A stretch of DNA of 64,000 nucleotides from Ectobacillus sp042610425 (GTDB taxonomy: Bacteria > Bacillota > Bacilli > Bacillales > Bacillaceae_G): NCBI RefSeq assembly GCF_042610425.1, contig NZ_JBGJZM010000001.1:1798001-1862000 (forward strand), given 5' to 3'. Made by a program: the position numbers and the translations under genes. Each line of letters starts with the position of its first letter. Within the stretch, counting starts at the first letter, position 1. Shown here piece after piece: positions 27,450 to 35,629 of the stretch. The notes below the pieces were generated by a model. It was not told where the DNA came from, made no database searches, and saw nothing but the letters and a program-made list of their open reading frames with translations.

Positions 27450-28586
27450 TTAATCTTTCAACATTTGTCTAGCAATCGTTACCCGTTGAATTTGATTCGT
27501 TCCTTCGAAAATTTGGAATACTTTTGAATCTCTCATTAGTTTTTCAACAGGATATTCTTTACTAACACCATATCCACCGAAAATTTGAACTGCATCTGTC
27601 GTTACCTTTACAACTGTATCTCCGCAGAATGTTTTCGTAATGGCTCCCTCTCTTACAACTGGGTCACCACTATCCATTAATCCCATTGACCATTGAACTA
27701 GATTACGGGCTGCTTCTGTCTGAATTTCCATATCAGCCAATATCATTTGTATCGCTTGGAAATTACCAATTGGTTTACCAAATTGTTTTCTTTCCTTAGC
27801 AAACTTAATAGATTCATCAATTGCTGCCTGACAAATACCAACTGCTAGCGTACCAACGAACGCTCTAGATACGTTTAATGTAGCCATGGCAATTTTGAAA
27901 CCATCTCCTTCTTGTCCAAGAAGATGACTAGCAGGTACTCGAACATCTTCAAGAATAAGATCTGTCGTATTTGATAATCGAAGTCCCATTTTGTTTTCAT
28001 GACTACCAACTGAAAGACCCAGGCGATCTCGTTCTACGATAAATGCAGAAATTCCCTTAGCTCCCTTGCTCTTATCTGTCACACAGAATACTACATATAC
28101 GCTAGCATAACCTCCATTTGTAACAAAACACTTCGTGCCATTAAGAACATACTCGTCTCCGTCTTTAACTGCTGTCGCTCTAAGAGATGCTGCATCAGTC
28201 CCAGCATTAGGTTCAGATAAAGAAAATGCTCCAAATGCTCCAGGAACGATAATATCGGAGAACATTTTTTTCTGTTCTTTATTTCCTGCAAATATAACAG
28301 AACGCAGTGCAACAAATGTTGTAACTAAGGAAATTGCGAACCCTGCATCAACTTTAGCTAATTCTTCAAAAACAATCGCCGTTGTTTTAAAATCTAAACC
28401 AGAGCCACCGAATTCTTCAGGAATTTCTAACACATGCAAACCCATGTCAAATGCCTTTTTCAATATTTCAATTGGAAATTCTCCAGATTCGTCAAACTTT
28501 TTCACATGCGGTTTTAGTTCTTTAAGTGCAAAATCTCTTACTAAATCTCTTAATTCAGTTTGTTCTTCTGTTAATATATGTCCCAT
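27450..28586 (-). CDS. Acyl-CoA dehydrogenase of the Fix operon
   Basis: 378 residues, classical ACAD fold: N-terminal helical domain, FSLSEPNAGTDAASL flavin/substrate loop (about 120), RKQFGKPIGNFQ and the C-terminal QIFEGTNQIQR that holds the catalytic Glu. It resembles short-chain/butyryl-CoA dehydrogenases. In this operon it would exchange electrons with EtfBA copy 1 and FixCX, either oxidising a saturated acyl-CoA or reducing an enoyl-CoA. The ATG at 28586 is chosen because GGAGGAATTGAA precedes it; the frame extends to 28610. Confidence 0.9.
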   Translation of the reverse strand: MGHILTEEQTELRDLVRDFALKELKPHVKKFDESGEFPIEILKKAFDMGLHVLEIPEEFGGSGLDFKTTAIVFEELAKVDAGFAISLVTTFVALRSVIFAGNKEQKKMFSDIIVPGAFGAFSLSEPNAGTDAASLRATAVKDGDEYVLNGTKCFVTNGGYASVYVVFCVTDKSKGAKGISAFIVERDRLGLSVGSHENKMGLRLSNTTDLILEDVRVPASHLLGQEGDGFKIAMATLNVSRAFVGTLAVGICQAAIDESIKFAKERKQFGKPIGNFQAIQMILADMEIQTEAARNLVQWSMGLMDSGDPVVREGAITKTFCGDTVVKVTTDAVQIFGGYGVSKEYPVEKLMRDSKVFQIFEGTNQIQRVTIARQMLKD

Positions 28587-28654
28587 TTCAATTCCTCCAT
28601 TATTTATCAAATGTAAGTATTTTTTTATAGAATGAACCTAGAGTATGTCTTCCA

Positions 28655-28957
28655 TTACCCTTCTCGGTAAATAATTCCGACTCCTTGCACCGGATAATTC
28701 CAAGAATACCCGTCTACACCTTTATTGATTCGCTCACAAACATAGCGACAATTTCCACATTCTAAACATCCTACATGGTCAAAATTTAAAACATTGTTAA
28801 CAGCATCCCATGTATAACGTTCAGCCGGACAACAAGTTGTACATGCACGATGATCGCATGTTGAGCAAGCTGCCTTATTAACCAAAATGTGTGCGTTATG
28901 ATCATCACTATCAAAACGGTTGGTTGCTAAACGATCATCCATAGATAACATTTTCAT
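28655..28957 (-). CDS. fixX: FixX-type ferredoxin-like protein
   Basis: 100 residues. CSTCDHRACTTCCPAERY (about 32-49) and VGCLECGNCRYVC (about 82-94) give at least eight cysteines, more than I recall for E. coli FixX, where the first group is reduced; two iron-sulfur clusters are therefore possible. The start overlaps the fixC stop by four bases (ATGA), showing translational coupling. It should take electrons from FixC. Confidence 0.9.
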   Translation of the reverse strand: MKMLSMDDRLATNRFDSDDHNAHILVNKAACSTCDHRACTTCCPAERYTWDAVNNVLNFDHVGCLECGNCRYVCERINKGVDGYSWNYPVQGVGIIYREG

Positions 28958-30237
28958 AGAGATCTACTCCCTTTAATCACATCTTTTAGTACATTGAAAT
29001 ATGGTATCTTACCCGCAACAGTTTGCTTTACGACACCCATCACAGATTTTGTCGGATTACTATCAACTGTATAGAGACTTTTTAAAAGTTTGGTTGCAAG
29101 CTCTGGATAAGTAGTAAACATATGCTGTGAATGACTAATATAATCGTGAGAATTTTTGAATGTTCTAAGATCTTTTAATACCACTTCTTCTAATTTACTT
29201 TCATACATCTTTAAAAAGCTCTTAGAATAATTTTCAGCATTCACGGCCTCAATTGCTGTTTCAGCAGCTGCTATACCAGAAAGAATGGCGTAGTCCATAC
29301 CACGAACAGTAAATCCTCTGTTAACAACCAATCCTGCCGCGTCTCCTGTAATCATAAATCCATCTGCGCAAAGTTCTGGAAGAGATTTAAATCCTCCCTC
29401 AGGAATGAGGTGCGCGGAGTATTCAATTAATTCGCCGCCTTCGATATAACGTGCTATCGATGGATGCTGTTTCAACTGTTCAGCTACATCTGCTAATGGC
29501 AATTTTGATTTTTTCCAGCCCACGGAGTCGACTACAAGCCCTAGGGAGACACTATCAACGTTTGTATAAAGAAATGCTCCTCCGCTTATTCCCTTGTTCA
29601 CATCTCCTACACAAAGCAGGGCTACTCCTTTGCCACTTTCTGTATTAAAACGTTCATTAATTTTTTCCTCTGAAAGTTTAATTACATGTTTGACACCTAC
29701 AGCAATGTCTTTCACGTCTACTGCTTTAATGAGCCCAGCACGTTCGGCAACAAGGGCATTTACACCTTCTGCACTAATGACCAGATCTGCCTCAAGTTCC
29801 TCTTCTCCGGTCTTAATACCACAAACTTTCCCATCACGGATAATTAACCCATCTACCGTACTACCAGACAACATCATGGCGCCTTCTTCTTCTGCCTTTG
29901 CTGATAACCAAGCATCAAATTTTCCTCTTAATACAGAGTATGATTTCTGGTTCATGGAAGGAAATGTAGAATCAATTGCCATACTGTCTTCTTCAGTCAT
30001 CATCATGATGATTTCTCGCGTTACTTCGCGTTCAACTGGAGCATCTGCCCATTCACCAGGCATCAACTTATCAAGAGCATGTGTATAGAGACGTCCACCA
30101 GTCATATTTTTTGTTCCTGGCTCATTTCCTCTCTCCACTACTATTACTTCTACCCCAGCCTTGGCTAGACGATATGCAGCTGCTAATCCTGCGACGCCGG
30201 CTCCAATTACGATAACCTGAACTTTTTCCTCAGACAT
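28954..30237 (-). CDS. fixC: FixC-type flavoprotein (ETF-quinone oxidoreductase relative)
   Basis: 427 residues. N-terminal FAD Rossmann motif VIVIGAGVAGLAAAYRLA (about 8-25), then GTKNMTGGRLYTHALD and YSVLRGKFDAWL, hallmarks of FixC/YdiS; GDAAGLVVNRGFTVRGMDYA in the second FAD region. With FixX it forms the quinone-facing half of FixABCX. FixABCX is best known from nitrogen fixers, where it makes reduced ferredoxin, and from the carnitine system of enterics. It is unexpected in a Bacillus-like genome. ATG at 30237, with GAGAGGAGG upstream. Confidence 0.92.
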   Translation of the reverse strand: MSEEKVQVIVIGAGVAGLAAAYRLAKAGVEVIVVERGNEPGTKNMTGGRLYTHALDKLMPGEWADAPVEREVTREIIMMMTEEDSMAIDSTFPSMNQKSYSVLRGKFDAWLSAKAEEEGAMMLSGSTVDGLIIRDGKVCGIKTGEEELEADLVISAEGVNALVAERAGLIKAVDVKDIAVGVKHVIKLSEEKINERFNTESGKGVALLCVGDVNKGISGGAFLYTNVDSVSLGLVVDSVGWKKSKLPLADVAEQLKQHPSIARYIEGGELIEYSAHLIPEGGFKSLPELCADGFMITGDAAGLVVNRGFTVRGMDYAILSGIAAAETAIEAVNAENYSKSFLKMYESKLEEVVLKDLRTFKNSHDYISHSQHMFTTYPELATKLLKSLYTVDSNPTKSVMGVVKQTVAGKIPYFNVLKDVIKGSRSL

Positions 30238-30323
30238 AGTAATTCCTCCTCTCTTTTAATACTTCCTTGATACACGTTTTTAGTTAGTGAATTATTTGCA
30301 TGTTTTAACTCTTCATTTATTTA

Positions 30324-30379
30324 GGTCGATTTTCTACTATGATGAGATGCTTGATTTGTTTTCAAAGTACAAATCGACC
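30324..30379. repeat. Inverted repeat in the caiB-fixC gap
   Basis: GGTCGATTT (30324-30332) and AAATCGACC (30371-30379) are perfect complements separated by 38 bases. No T run follows on the minus strand, so this is probably an mRNA stem between two cotranscribed genes (a processing or stability element) or a partial attenuator. Confidence 0.45.
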
Positions 30380-30411
30380 CGCATATTTTTCACAAAATTA
30401 TTGGTAGAAAT

Positions 30412-31626
30412 TTAGGCTTGAATTAAGGCCTTATTAGCTATCATTTTTTCAATAGATTCTTGCGAGTAGCCAAGTTGTGTTAATACCTCTACTGAATGAT
30501 ATCCAAGTGGTTTTGATACTACTAAATCTGGATCACCTACAGTATTAAATCTTACAGGAGCAGTCGGAATTGCTACTTCTTTTCCTGAAGGATATGTTAT
30601 TTTTCTAAGAACATCGTTAGCCCACACCTGTTCATCATGCACAACTTCGTCCATGCTATATCCTTTTTCAATAGGTATATCATTTTCTTTAAATAGCTTC
30701 ATGATATCGTCAAGAGTAAATTTAACTAATTCATTTTCAAGTATTTCAATAATTTCACGATTTTTTCCACGATTATTTACTGCTTCAATCGTATTGTAAT
30801 TGTCATTATCTATTAAATCTTCTCTACCAAGGAGTTTCATAACTTTTGGAAAATCCCTGTTGTATTCAGGAGCACAAAACAAGAACCATCTACCATCTTT
30901 TGACATATAAGTGTCGTTAAAAGGATTAGACACTTCTTTTCTACTCTTAGGATATACATTACCCGGGAATTGCGAAGAAACAACTGCAATATTCAGCATA
31001 AATACTGCTGCGTGGTGAAGACTCGCCGTCACTTTATCACCTACACCCGTTTTTTCTCTTCCTACTAGTGCGGCACATATTCCTGATACGAGACACATCG
31101 TTACTTGAAAATCGCCATATGCATTTGGTTCTAATAGAGGAGATTCTCCCCGCTCTGTCATTGCCGTTAAGGCTCCGCCACGACAAACATAGGAAGTAGC
31201 ATCGTATCCAGGAGTATCTTTTTCAGGTCCATTCTCCCCGTAGCCAAGAATTTGAGCAAAAACCAGTTTAGGAAATCTCTTGCTAAGTTCTTCATAAGAA
31301 AAACCTAATTTTTCAAGTGCCTTTGTTCTATAACTTGTTACAAGAACATCAGCTGATTCAATCAGTTTATAGGCTGCTTCTTTTCCATCTTCATCTTTCA
31401 AATTAAGACAAACAAATTTTTTATTAAAATTGGCTATATCAAATGCCGGATTTTCTTCATTACTATAAGGCATGTTAAATACTCCGCCTTGAGTTCTAGA
31501 AGGATCTCCTTTTGGTGGTTCTATCTTAATAACTTCTGCTCCCCATTCCGCTAGAACTCTTGGTACTGTTGGGGCAGCATAGAATCCTGTTAATTCAACA
31601 ACCTTTATTCCTTCTAATGGTTTCAA
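30412..31626 (-). CDS. CaiB/BaiF-family (class III) CoA transferase
   Basis: About 404 residues. LEGIKVVELTGFYAAPTVPR at the N-terminus, EWGAEVIKIEPP and the catalytic Asp probably in PNAYGDFQVT (about 171-180). Class III enzymes move CoA between carboxylic acids, for example gamma-butyrobetainyl-CoA and carnitine for CaiB, so activation costs no ATP after the first turnover. The frame runs to a GTG at 31644, but AAGGAGG lies eight bases before the TTG at 31626, taken as start. It follows the MFS gene in the same operon. Confidence 0.87.
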   Translation of the reverse strand: MKPLEGIKVVELTGFYAAPTVPRVLAEWGAEVIKIEPPKGDPSRTQGGVFNMPYSNEENPAFDIANFNKKFVCLNLKDEDGKEAAYKLIESADVLVTSYRTKALEKLGFSYEELSKRFPKLVFAQILGYGENGPEKDTPGYDATSYVCRGGALTAMTERGESPLLEPNAYGDFQVTMCLVSGICAALVGREKTGVGDKVTASLHHAAVFMLNIAVVSSQFPGNVYPKSRKEVSNPFNDTYMSKDGRWFLFCAPEYNRDFPKVMKLLGREDLIDNDNYNTIEAVNNRGKNREIIEILENELVKFTLDDIMKLFKENDIPIEKGYSMDEVVHDEQVWANDVLRKITYPSGKEVAIPTAPVRFNTVGDPDLVVSKPLGYHSVEVLTQLGYSQESIEKMIANKALIQA

Positions 31627-31709
31627 GTGTATTTCCTCCTTCACTTCAATTTAATTATTTGAAAATACCTTATGCAGTGGCTTTTGGATACCATCGACTA
31701 CTCATTTAT

Positions 31710-32987
31710 TTATAGATTTGATTGGGCATTTTTAGAAACAATAGGTTTAACCTTTGTAATTAGAATCAAAATGATTGCTCCTAAAACAGCCATAGCAGAA
31801 CCTAAATACATAGCAGTTTCATATTTACCAGACATATCGATAACAAAACCAGTAAGGATTGGGGCTGTTATTCCAGCAAACGTTCCAATAAAGCCATACA
31901 AACCAACAATCATACCTGCATTCTTAGGAGCAAGAATGATTGGAATGGAGAAAAATCCTCCTTGAGTAAGGGTTAAACCACCCATTGACACTGATAACAA
32001 TAAGATAGCTGTAAATAAACTGCTTGTTTGAGTGGCAAACATTAACGCAATTCCACCAAAGATTAAACCAATGATTGGGAACAATTTCCGACCAATGTTT
32101 TGACCGAACTTTTTAGCTCCCCAGTCAGCTAACATACCACCTATTGGATAAGTGAATACGGCAACCAGATACGGAAACATCGTAGCGTATCCAGCTTGAG
32201 ATAAGGATAAGTGACGTCCCTTAGCAAAATAAGTTGGTAACCATGTAAGGAGCAAGTAAAAGACGTAATTGTAACAGAAATAGGATAGTGTTGCTCCCCA
32301 TACTGACATACTTCCATAAACTTCTTTCGTGGTAAGCGCTTCACCGGCAATTTCCTTCTTACCTTGACCAGCTTTAATATAAGCTACTTCTTCTTTGCTG
32401 ATTGTAGGATGAAGTTCTGGCTTGTCTTTACCAAATTTCCACCAAATTAAACACCATACTGGACCAAGAATAGAAAATAAGTAGAAAATTGTTTGCCAGT
32501 TAAAATTTTGGATAAGGTAGACGCCAAGCGGCATAGTGATTGCAACCCCAAGTGGAACGCCTATAAGGGTAAATCCTTGTGCTTTTCCAGCTTCCTGGCT
32601 TGGCACCCATCTCGATATCAGTGAAGATGCGGACGGTAGTGTAACACCTTGGCCAACACCAACCAGCGCACGGATGGCAACGAAAAGACCAATTGATCCA
32701 GCAAAAGGACTTAGTAATGTAAATAATGACCAGAACAATGTACCGATAACAATAACTTTACCTGCACCGAATTTATCAGCTAAGTAACCAGCCGGTAACA
32801 TTGAAATTGCATAACCTATGAAAAACGCCGTCGAAACTAGTCCAAATTGCGTAGCATTCCAACCATAATATTTCATAATTGTTGAACCTGCGATTGAAAT
32901 ACTAGATCTACCAAGATACATGAATGTATAACATAATACTAAGATGAAAACTGTAACCCAACGTTTATTGCCAACCCTTGATTCCAT
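31710..32987 (-). CDS. MFS transporter, ACS family (operon-leading copy)
   Basis: 425 residues, 12 helices, with MYLGRSSISIAGSTIM and AGYLADKFGAGKV motifs of the anion:cation symporter family. It lacks a BCCT or carnitine-type sequence, arguing against carnitine as substrate. As first gene of the CoA-transferase/Fix operon it presumably takes up that operon's substrate. ATG at 32987 follows AGGAGGAAGTAG. The shared regulon motif sits 75 bp upstream. Confidence 0.87.
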   Translation of the reverse strand: MESRVGNKRWVTVFILVLCYTFMYLGRSSISIAGSTIMKYYGWNATQFGLVSTAFFIGYAISMLPAGYLADKFGAGKVIVIGTLFWSLFTLLSPFAGSIGLFVAIRALVGVGQGVTLPSASSLISRWVPSQEAGKAQGFTLIGVPLGVAITMPLGVYLIQNFNWQTIFYLFSILGPVWCLIWWKFGKDKPELHPTISKEEVAYIKAGQGKKEIAGEALTTKEVYGSMSVWGATLSYFCYNYVFYLLLTWLPTYFAKGRHLSLSQAGYATMFPYLVAVFTYPIGGMLADWGAKKFGQNIGRKLFPIIGLIFGGIALMFATQTSSLFTAILLLSVSMGGLTLTQGGFFSIPIILAPKNAGMIVGLYGFIGTFAGITAPILTGFVIDMSGKYETAMYLGSAMAVLGAIILILITKVKPIVSKNAQSNL

Positions 32988-33061
32988 AACTACTTCCTCC
33001 TTTATTGATAAACTAGAGTTCCTAACTCCTTCTTCAGAATATAATATGTCTATCCATATAT

Positions 33062-33118
33062 CTAATTCTTATTACCTTGGGAATTCGGACAACCTATAAA
33101 CATTGTATATAGATTCAC
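33062..33118 (-). promoter_or_regulatory. Shared regulatory element, copy 2 (MFS-caiB-fixCX operon)
   Basis: CTAATTCTTA at 33062-33071, CTATAAA at 33094-33100 (offset 32) and ATTCAC ending at 33118, plus strand. On the minus strand a TATTAT -10 candidate starts 15 bases after the element, exactly as for copy 1, placing TAAGAATTAG across the -35 region. This is the layout of LysR recognition and activation sites. Confidence 0.65.
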
Positions 33119-33225
33119 ATAATGCTATCCAATTCGAACCAATTCAAGTAGGCTATCAAAATATGGACTGGGCTTTACACAGATAAAGCTTCAACAGTTT
33201 GAATATCTACTTAGATAAAAGTATG

Positions 33226-33750
33226 TTAGTATTGGGCCGACATCTTTTCCAAAGGAACCTCCAGAAGTCCTATTGTTTTGCTATATACATAGATGATAAA
33301 ACCTCGTTTGCATCGAAAGACACACTGTAGACATGGATCTTCATCACAATACACATAGGCGTCCTCATCTGCCAAAGAGAATACGATAGGTGGACGCTTC
33401 TTTGCAGAGACATACTTGATGTAACTCCCTGTGAAGGTCTTAAGTAAAACCCATTCAATACTATCCTCCGGCCGTTTCATTTCCCAAAATACCTGTACAG
33501 CATTTTGGTTGTGACCACCAACAATCTTGTAGTCCACATTTATGTCAGATCCTACTTCCTCCAGATGTTGCGGTTTTAGTCGTTCCATAAGTTCACCGCA
33601 GCAGCTAGGCTCTTGAGACGGTACATTGTAGTCCAAATTTTGGTACAATCTGCCGCAATGATTACAGCGGTAAATTACGATATCGGGACATTCCGGCCAG
33701 GGTTTTCTAGATGCCTTGCTTCTTAATGGACTAAATTCCTTTTCTTCCAT
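33226..33750 (-). CDS. Desulforedoxin/desulfoferrodoxin-like protein with altered iron site
   Basis: 174 residues. The N-terminal CNHCGRLYQ...SCCGELMERL has the C-x2-C ... CC pattern of the desulforedoxin rubredoxin-like iron domain. The following region (GGHNQNAVQV...SIEWVLL...AYVYCDE) reads like the superoxide-reductase domain, but its HPMEEKHYIEW segment is replaced by RPEDSIEW and the terminal CNxH by CDED. Thus most of the expected His ligands of the catalytic iron appear lost while a Cys and one His may remain. A C-terminal extension adds CLQCVFRC. The ATG at 33750 follows GGGGGG; it lies downstream of acyl-CoA dehydrogenase 2, beyond a terminator. A redox or electron-transfer accessory is my best reading. 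Confidence 0.6.
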   Translation of the reverse strand: MEEKEFSPLRSKASRKPWPECPDIVIYRCNHCGRLYQNLDYNVPSQEPSCCGELMERLKPQHLEEVGSDINVDYKIVGGHNQNAVQVFWEMKRPEDSIEWVLLKTFTGSYIKYVSAKKRPPIVFSLADEDAYVYCDEDPCLQCVFRCKRGFIIYVYSKTIGLLEVPLEKMSAQY

Positions 33751-33813
33751 CTTCCAGCCCCCCATTCCATTCTAAAAATAATTCTTATGCGATATGTAGC
33801 TTCCTAACGATTA

Positions 33814-33842
33814 TAAAAAAGGAGCATCAGTCATGATGCCCC
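33814..33842 (-). terminator. Terminator/attenuator between acyl-CoA dehydrogenase 2 and the desulfoferrodoxin-like gene
   Basis: GCATCA-GTCA-TGATGC with flanking GG/CC pairs, followed on the minus strand by TTTTTTATAA. Read-through would give reduced expression of the downstream gene. Confidence 0.7.
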
Positions 33843-33867
33843 CTTGTAATCTACATATTTCTTCAGA

Positions 33868-35052
33868 TTAGTCCTCGTACTTTAATACGCCACCGTGTTT
33901 AATCGTTTGACGAGAAATGGTAATGCGTTGTACAGTAGGAGTTCCTTCCTCTAACCACATTGCACGAGCATCGCGGTACAGACGTTCAACAGGACCATAT
34001 TCGCAATCTTCGAAATAACCAATACCACCGAAAATTTCCAGCATTTCATCACTTACCAATTTAGTAACTTGAATACTGAACAATTTACACATAGCTGCCT
34101 TTTCTTCAATATATTCTCCCTCAGGATCTTTTTCATAGTCCTGGGCAAAGTCGCGAACCATAGTACGAAGAGCATGAGTATAAGTAGCCATATCTGCAAT
34201 CTTCATTCTGATAGCCTGACGTTCAATAATAGGTTTACCAAATGTAACACGATCATGGGCACGTTTAAGAGTAATCTCTAGCATCCGTTGAGCCATACCT
34301 AGATTACTAGCTGCGATGTGAACACGAGAAACAGAAAGTGAATGAATAGCGATTTCAAGGCCTTGGCCTAGTTCACCTAACAAAAATCTCTTGTTAACTC
34401 TCATGTTAGTAAATTTTAAGCCGGTATGACCTGAACCACGTGCACCCATCATGTGAGGCATAGGAGTAAGTTCGTATCCTGGTGTGTCTGCTGAAACCAT
34501 GAATGTAGAAAGACGATGGTCCTTATCGCCATTAGGATCCGTAATACAAGTAATATAAGAATAGTTACTGCAATCAGTATGAGAGATTAAGAACTTCTCA
34601 CCGTTAATGATGTAATCATCACCGTCTTTAACAGCTATTGTTTGAATATCCATACCAGTACCGCCTTTTTCCTCGGTAACGGCCCAGTTAGTGAAAACTG
34701 ATCTATCTTGGAACTTAGGCATTAACTCTGCTTTCAACTCTTCCGTACCATAGTCGAACAGCGGACGCCAGTTCAAATCCATTGCATAGTGTAAATGCAT
34801 ACGCATTCCACCAGGACCACGACTAAATTCTTCTTGAAGTTCTAATATTTGTTGTTCAGAAAGACCCCAGCCGCCATACTCAACTGGAAGTGGAGCACGA
34901 TACAGGTCATTTTTAATATTTGTTTCATAGAATTCCTCAGGAAACTTATTCGTAACCTCGATTTCTTTCTGCATTTCATCGTAACGACCCTCAACGAGTT
35001 CACGAATCTGCATCTTGTAAGCTTCAAATTGTAGTGGGGTTAATGTACTCAT
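33868..35052 (-). CDS. Acyl-CoA dehydrogenase 2 (divergent)
   Basis: 394 residues. ACAD features: WAVTEEKGGTGMDIQT flavin loop (about 118-133), RVTFGKPIIERQ, EIFGGIGYFEDCEYG and WLEEGTPTVQR, where a Glu occupies the usual catalytic position. It is distinct from the copy at 27450, with a long acidic N-terminus and an unusual stretch of His/Met (GGMRMHLHYAMD). It is the first gene beside the divergent LysR regulator and carries the shared motif 77 bp upstream. Two dehydrogenases and two ETFs in one regulon suggest two successive or opposing redox steps. ATG follows AGGAGGATATT. Confidence 0.88.
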   Translation of the reverse strand: MSTLTPLQFEAYKMQIRELVEGRYDEMQKEIEVTNKFPEEFYETNIKNDLYRAPLPVEYGGWGLSEQQILELQEEFSRGPGGMRMHLHYAMDLNWRPLFDYGTEELKAELMPKFQDRSVFTNWAVTEEKGGTGMDIQTIAVKDGDDYIINGEKFLISHTDCSNYSYITCITDPNGDKDHRLSTFMVSADTPGYELTPMPHMMGARGSGHTGLKFTNMRVNKRFLLGELGQGLEIAIHSLSVSRVHIAASNLGMAQRMLEITLKRAHDRVTFGKPIIERQAIRMKIADMATYTHALRTMVRDFAQDYEKDPEGEYIEEKAAMCKLFSIQVTKLVSDEMLEIFGGIGYFEDCEYGPVERLYRDARAMWLEEGTPTVQRITISRQTIKHGGVLKYED

Positions 35053-35629
35053 AATATCCTCCTAATTGTTTAAAAAATTAATGTGTTTCTGTCTACACAC
35101 AAATTGTATCAAGGACCTTTTCCAAAAACTAATTCTTAAAACCCCACCTTTATCCATAATTTATAGAAGCCATCAATGTAATCCGTTTTTATGAAATAAG
35201 TATGATCTATATAAAGTTGCAAATAATCGGAGGGTGACGGTATGAAACGGTATTCATATCCTACAATATAAGAAAAATCCTTTCATTCTATATAAAATCG
35301 GGAGTGAAAATGCCTTATATAAATATATTCTTCTACTAATTAGCTATAGAAGGTCTTGAGAGAAAATGATTTCACCTTTTATATACTATTTTATTACGAT
35401 AATAAAAATAGAAACCTTATTAATTAGATTTATAGCTATCATCTATTAATAGCACCGAATCCACTAAACTTTCACATGTATTTGTATTTTTTTCGAACAA
35501 ATAGTACATCTCATAGACGGAAAAATGTTTTATCCGTAAACTAATTTGTAAAGAGATATCATAAAACTTTGTTACTTACTTCACATTCAAATTTATTGTT
35601 AGCTCGTTCTTAGATTGGAGAGGAAAAAT
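35053..35629. other. Divergent intergenic region between acyl-CoA dehydrogenase 2 and lysR
   Basis: 577 bp, very AT-rich. The only feature I can support is the shared element at 35129-35167; no obvious sigma-A promoter for lysR stands out near its start. Confidence 0.5.
35129..35167 (-). promoter_or_regulatory. Shared regulatory element, copy 3 (acyl-CoA dehydrogenase 2)
   Basis: CTAATTCTTA (35129-35138) with ATAATTTATAGA ending at 35167; the TTATAGA block starts at offset 32 as in copies 1 and 2. The middle 17 bases differ. A TACAAT -10 candidate follows on the minus strand. Near edge is 77 bp from the start codon. Confidence 0.55.

Noticed and set aside
33778..33817. Possible fourth copy of the shared regulatory motif ahead of the desulfoferrodoxin-like gene
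   Set aside because: TAATTCTTA is present, but the second block is at offset 33 and overlaps the terminator tail, and the distance to the start codon (28 bp) does not match the other three (75-78 bp).
20112..35052. Reading the cluster as a carnitine/crotonobetaine operon
   Set aside because: CaiB- and Fix-type genes are present, but there is no BCCT carrier, CaiD or CaiE; the ligase is FadK-like and the carriers are ACS-type MFS proteins.
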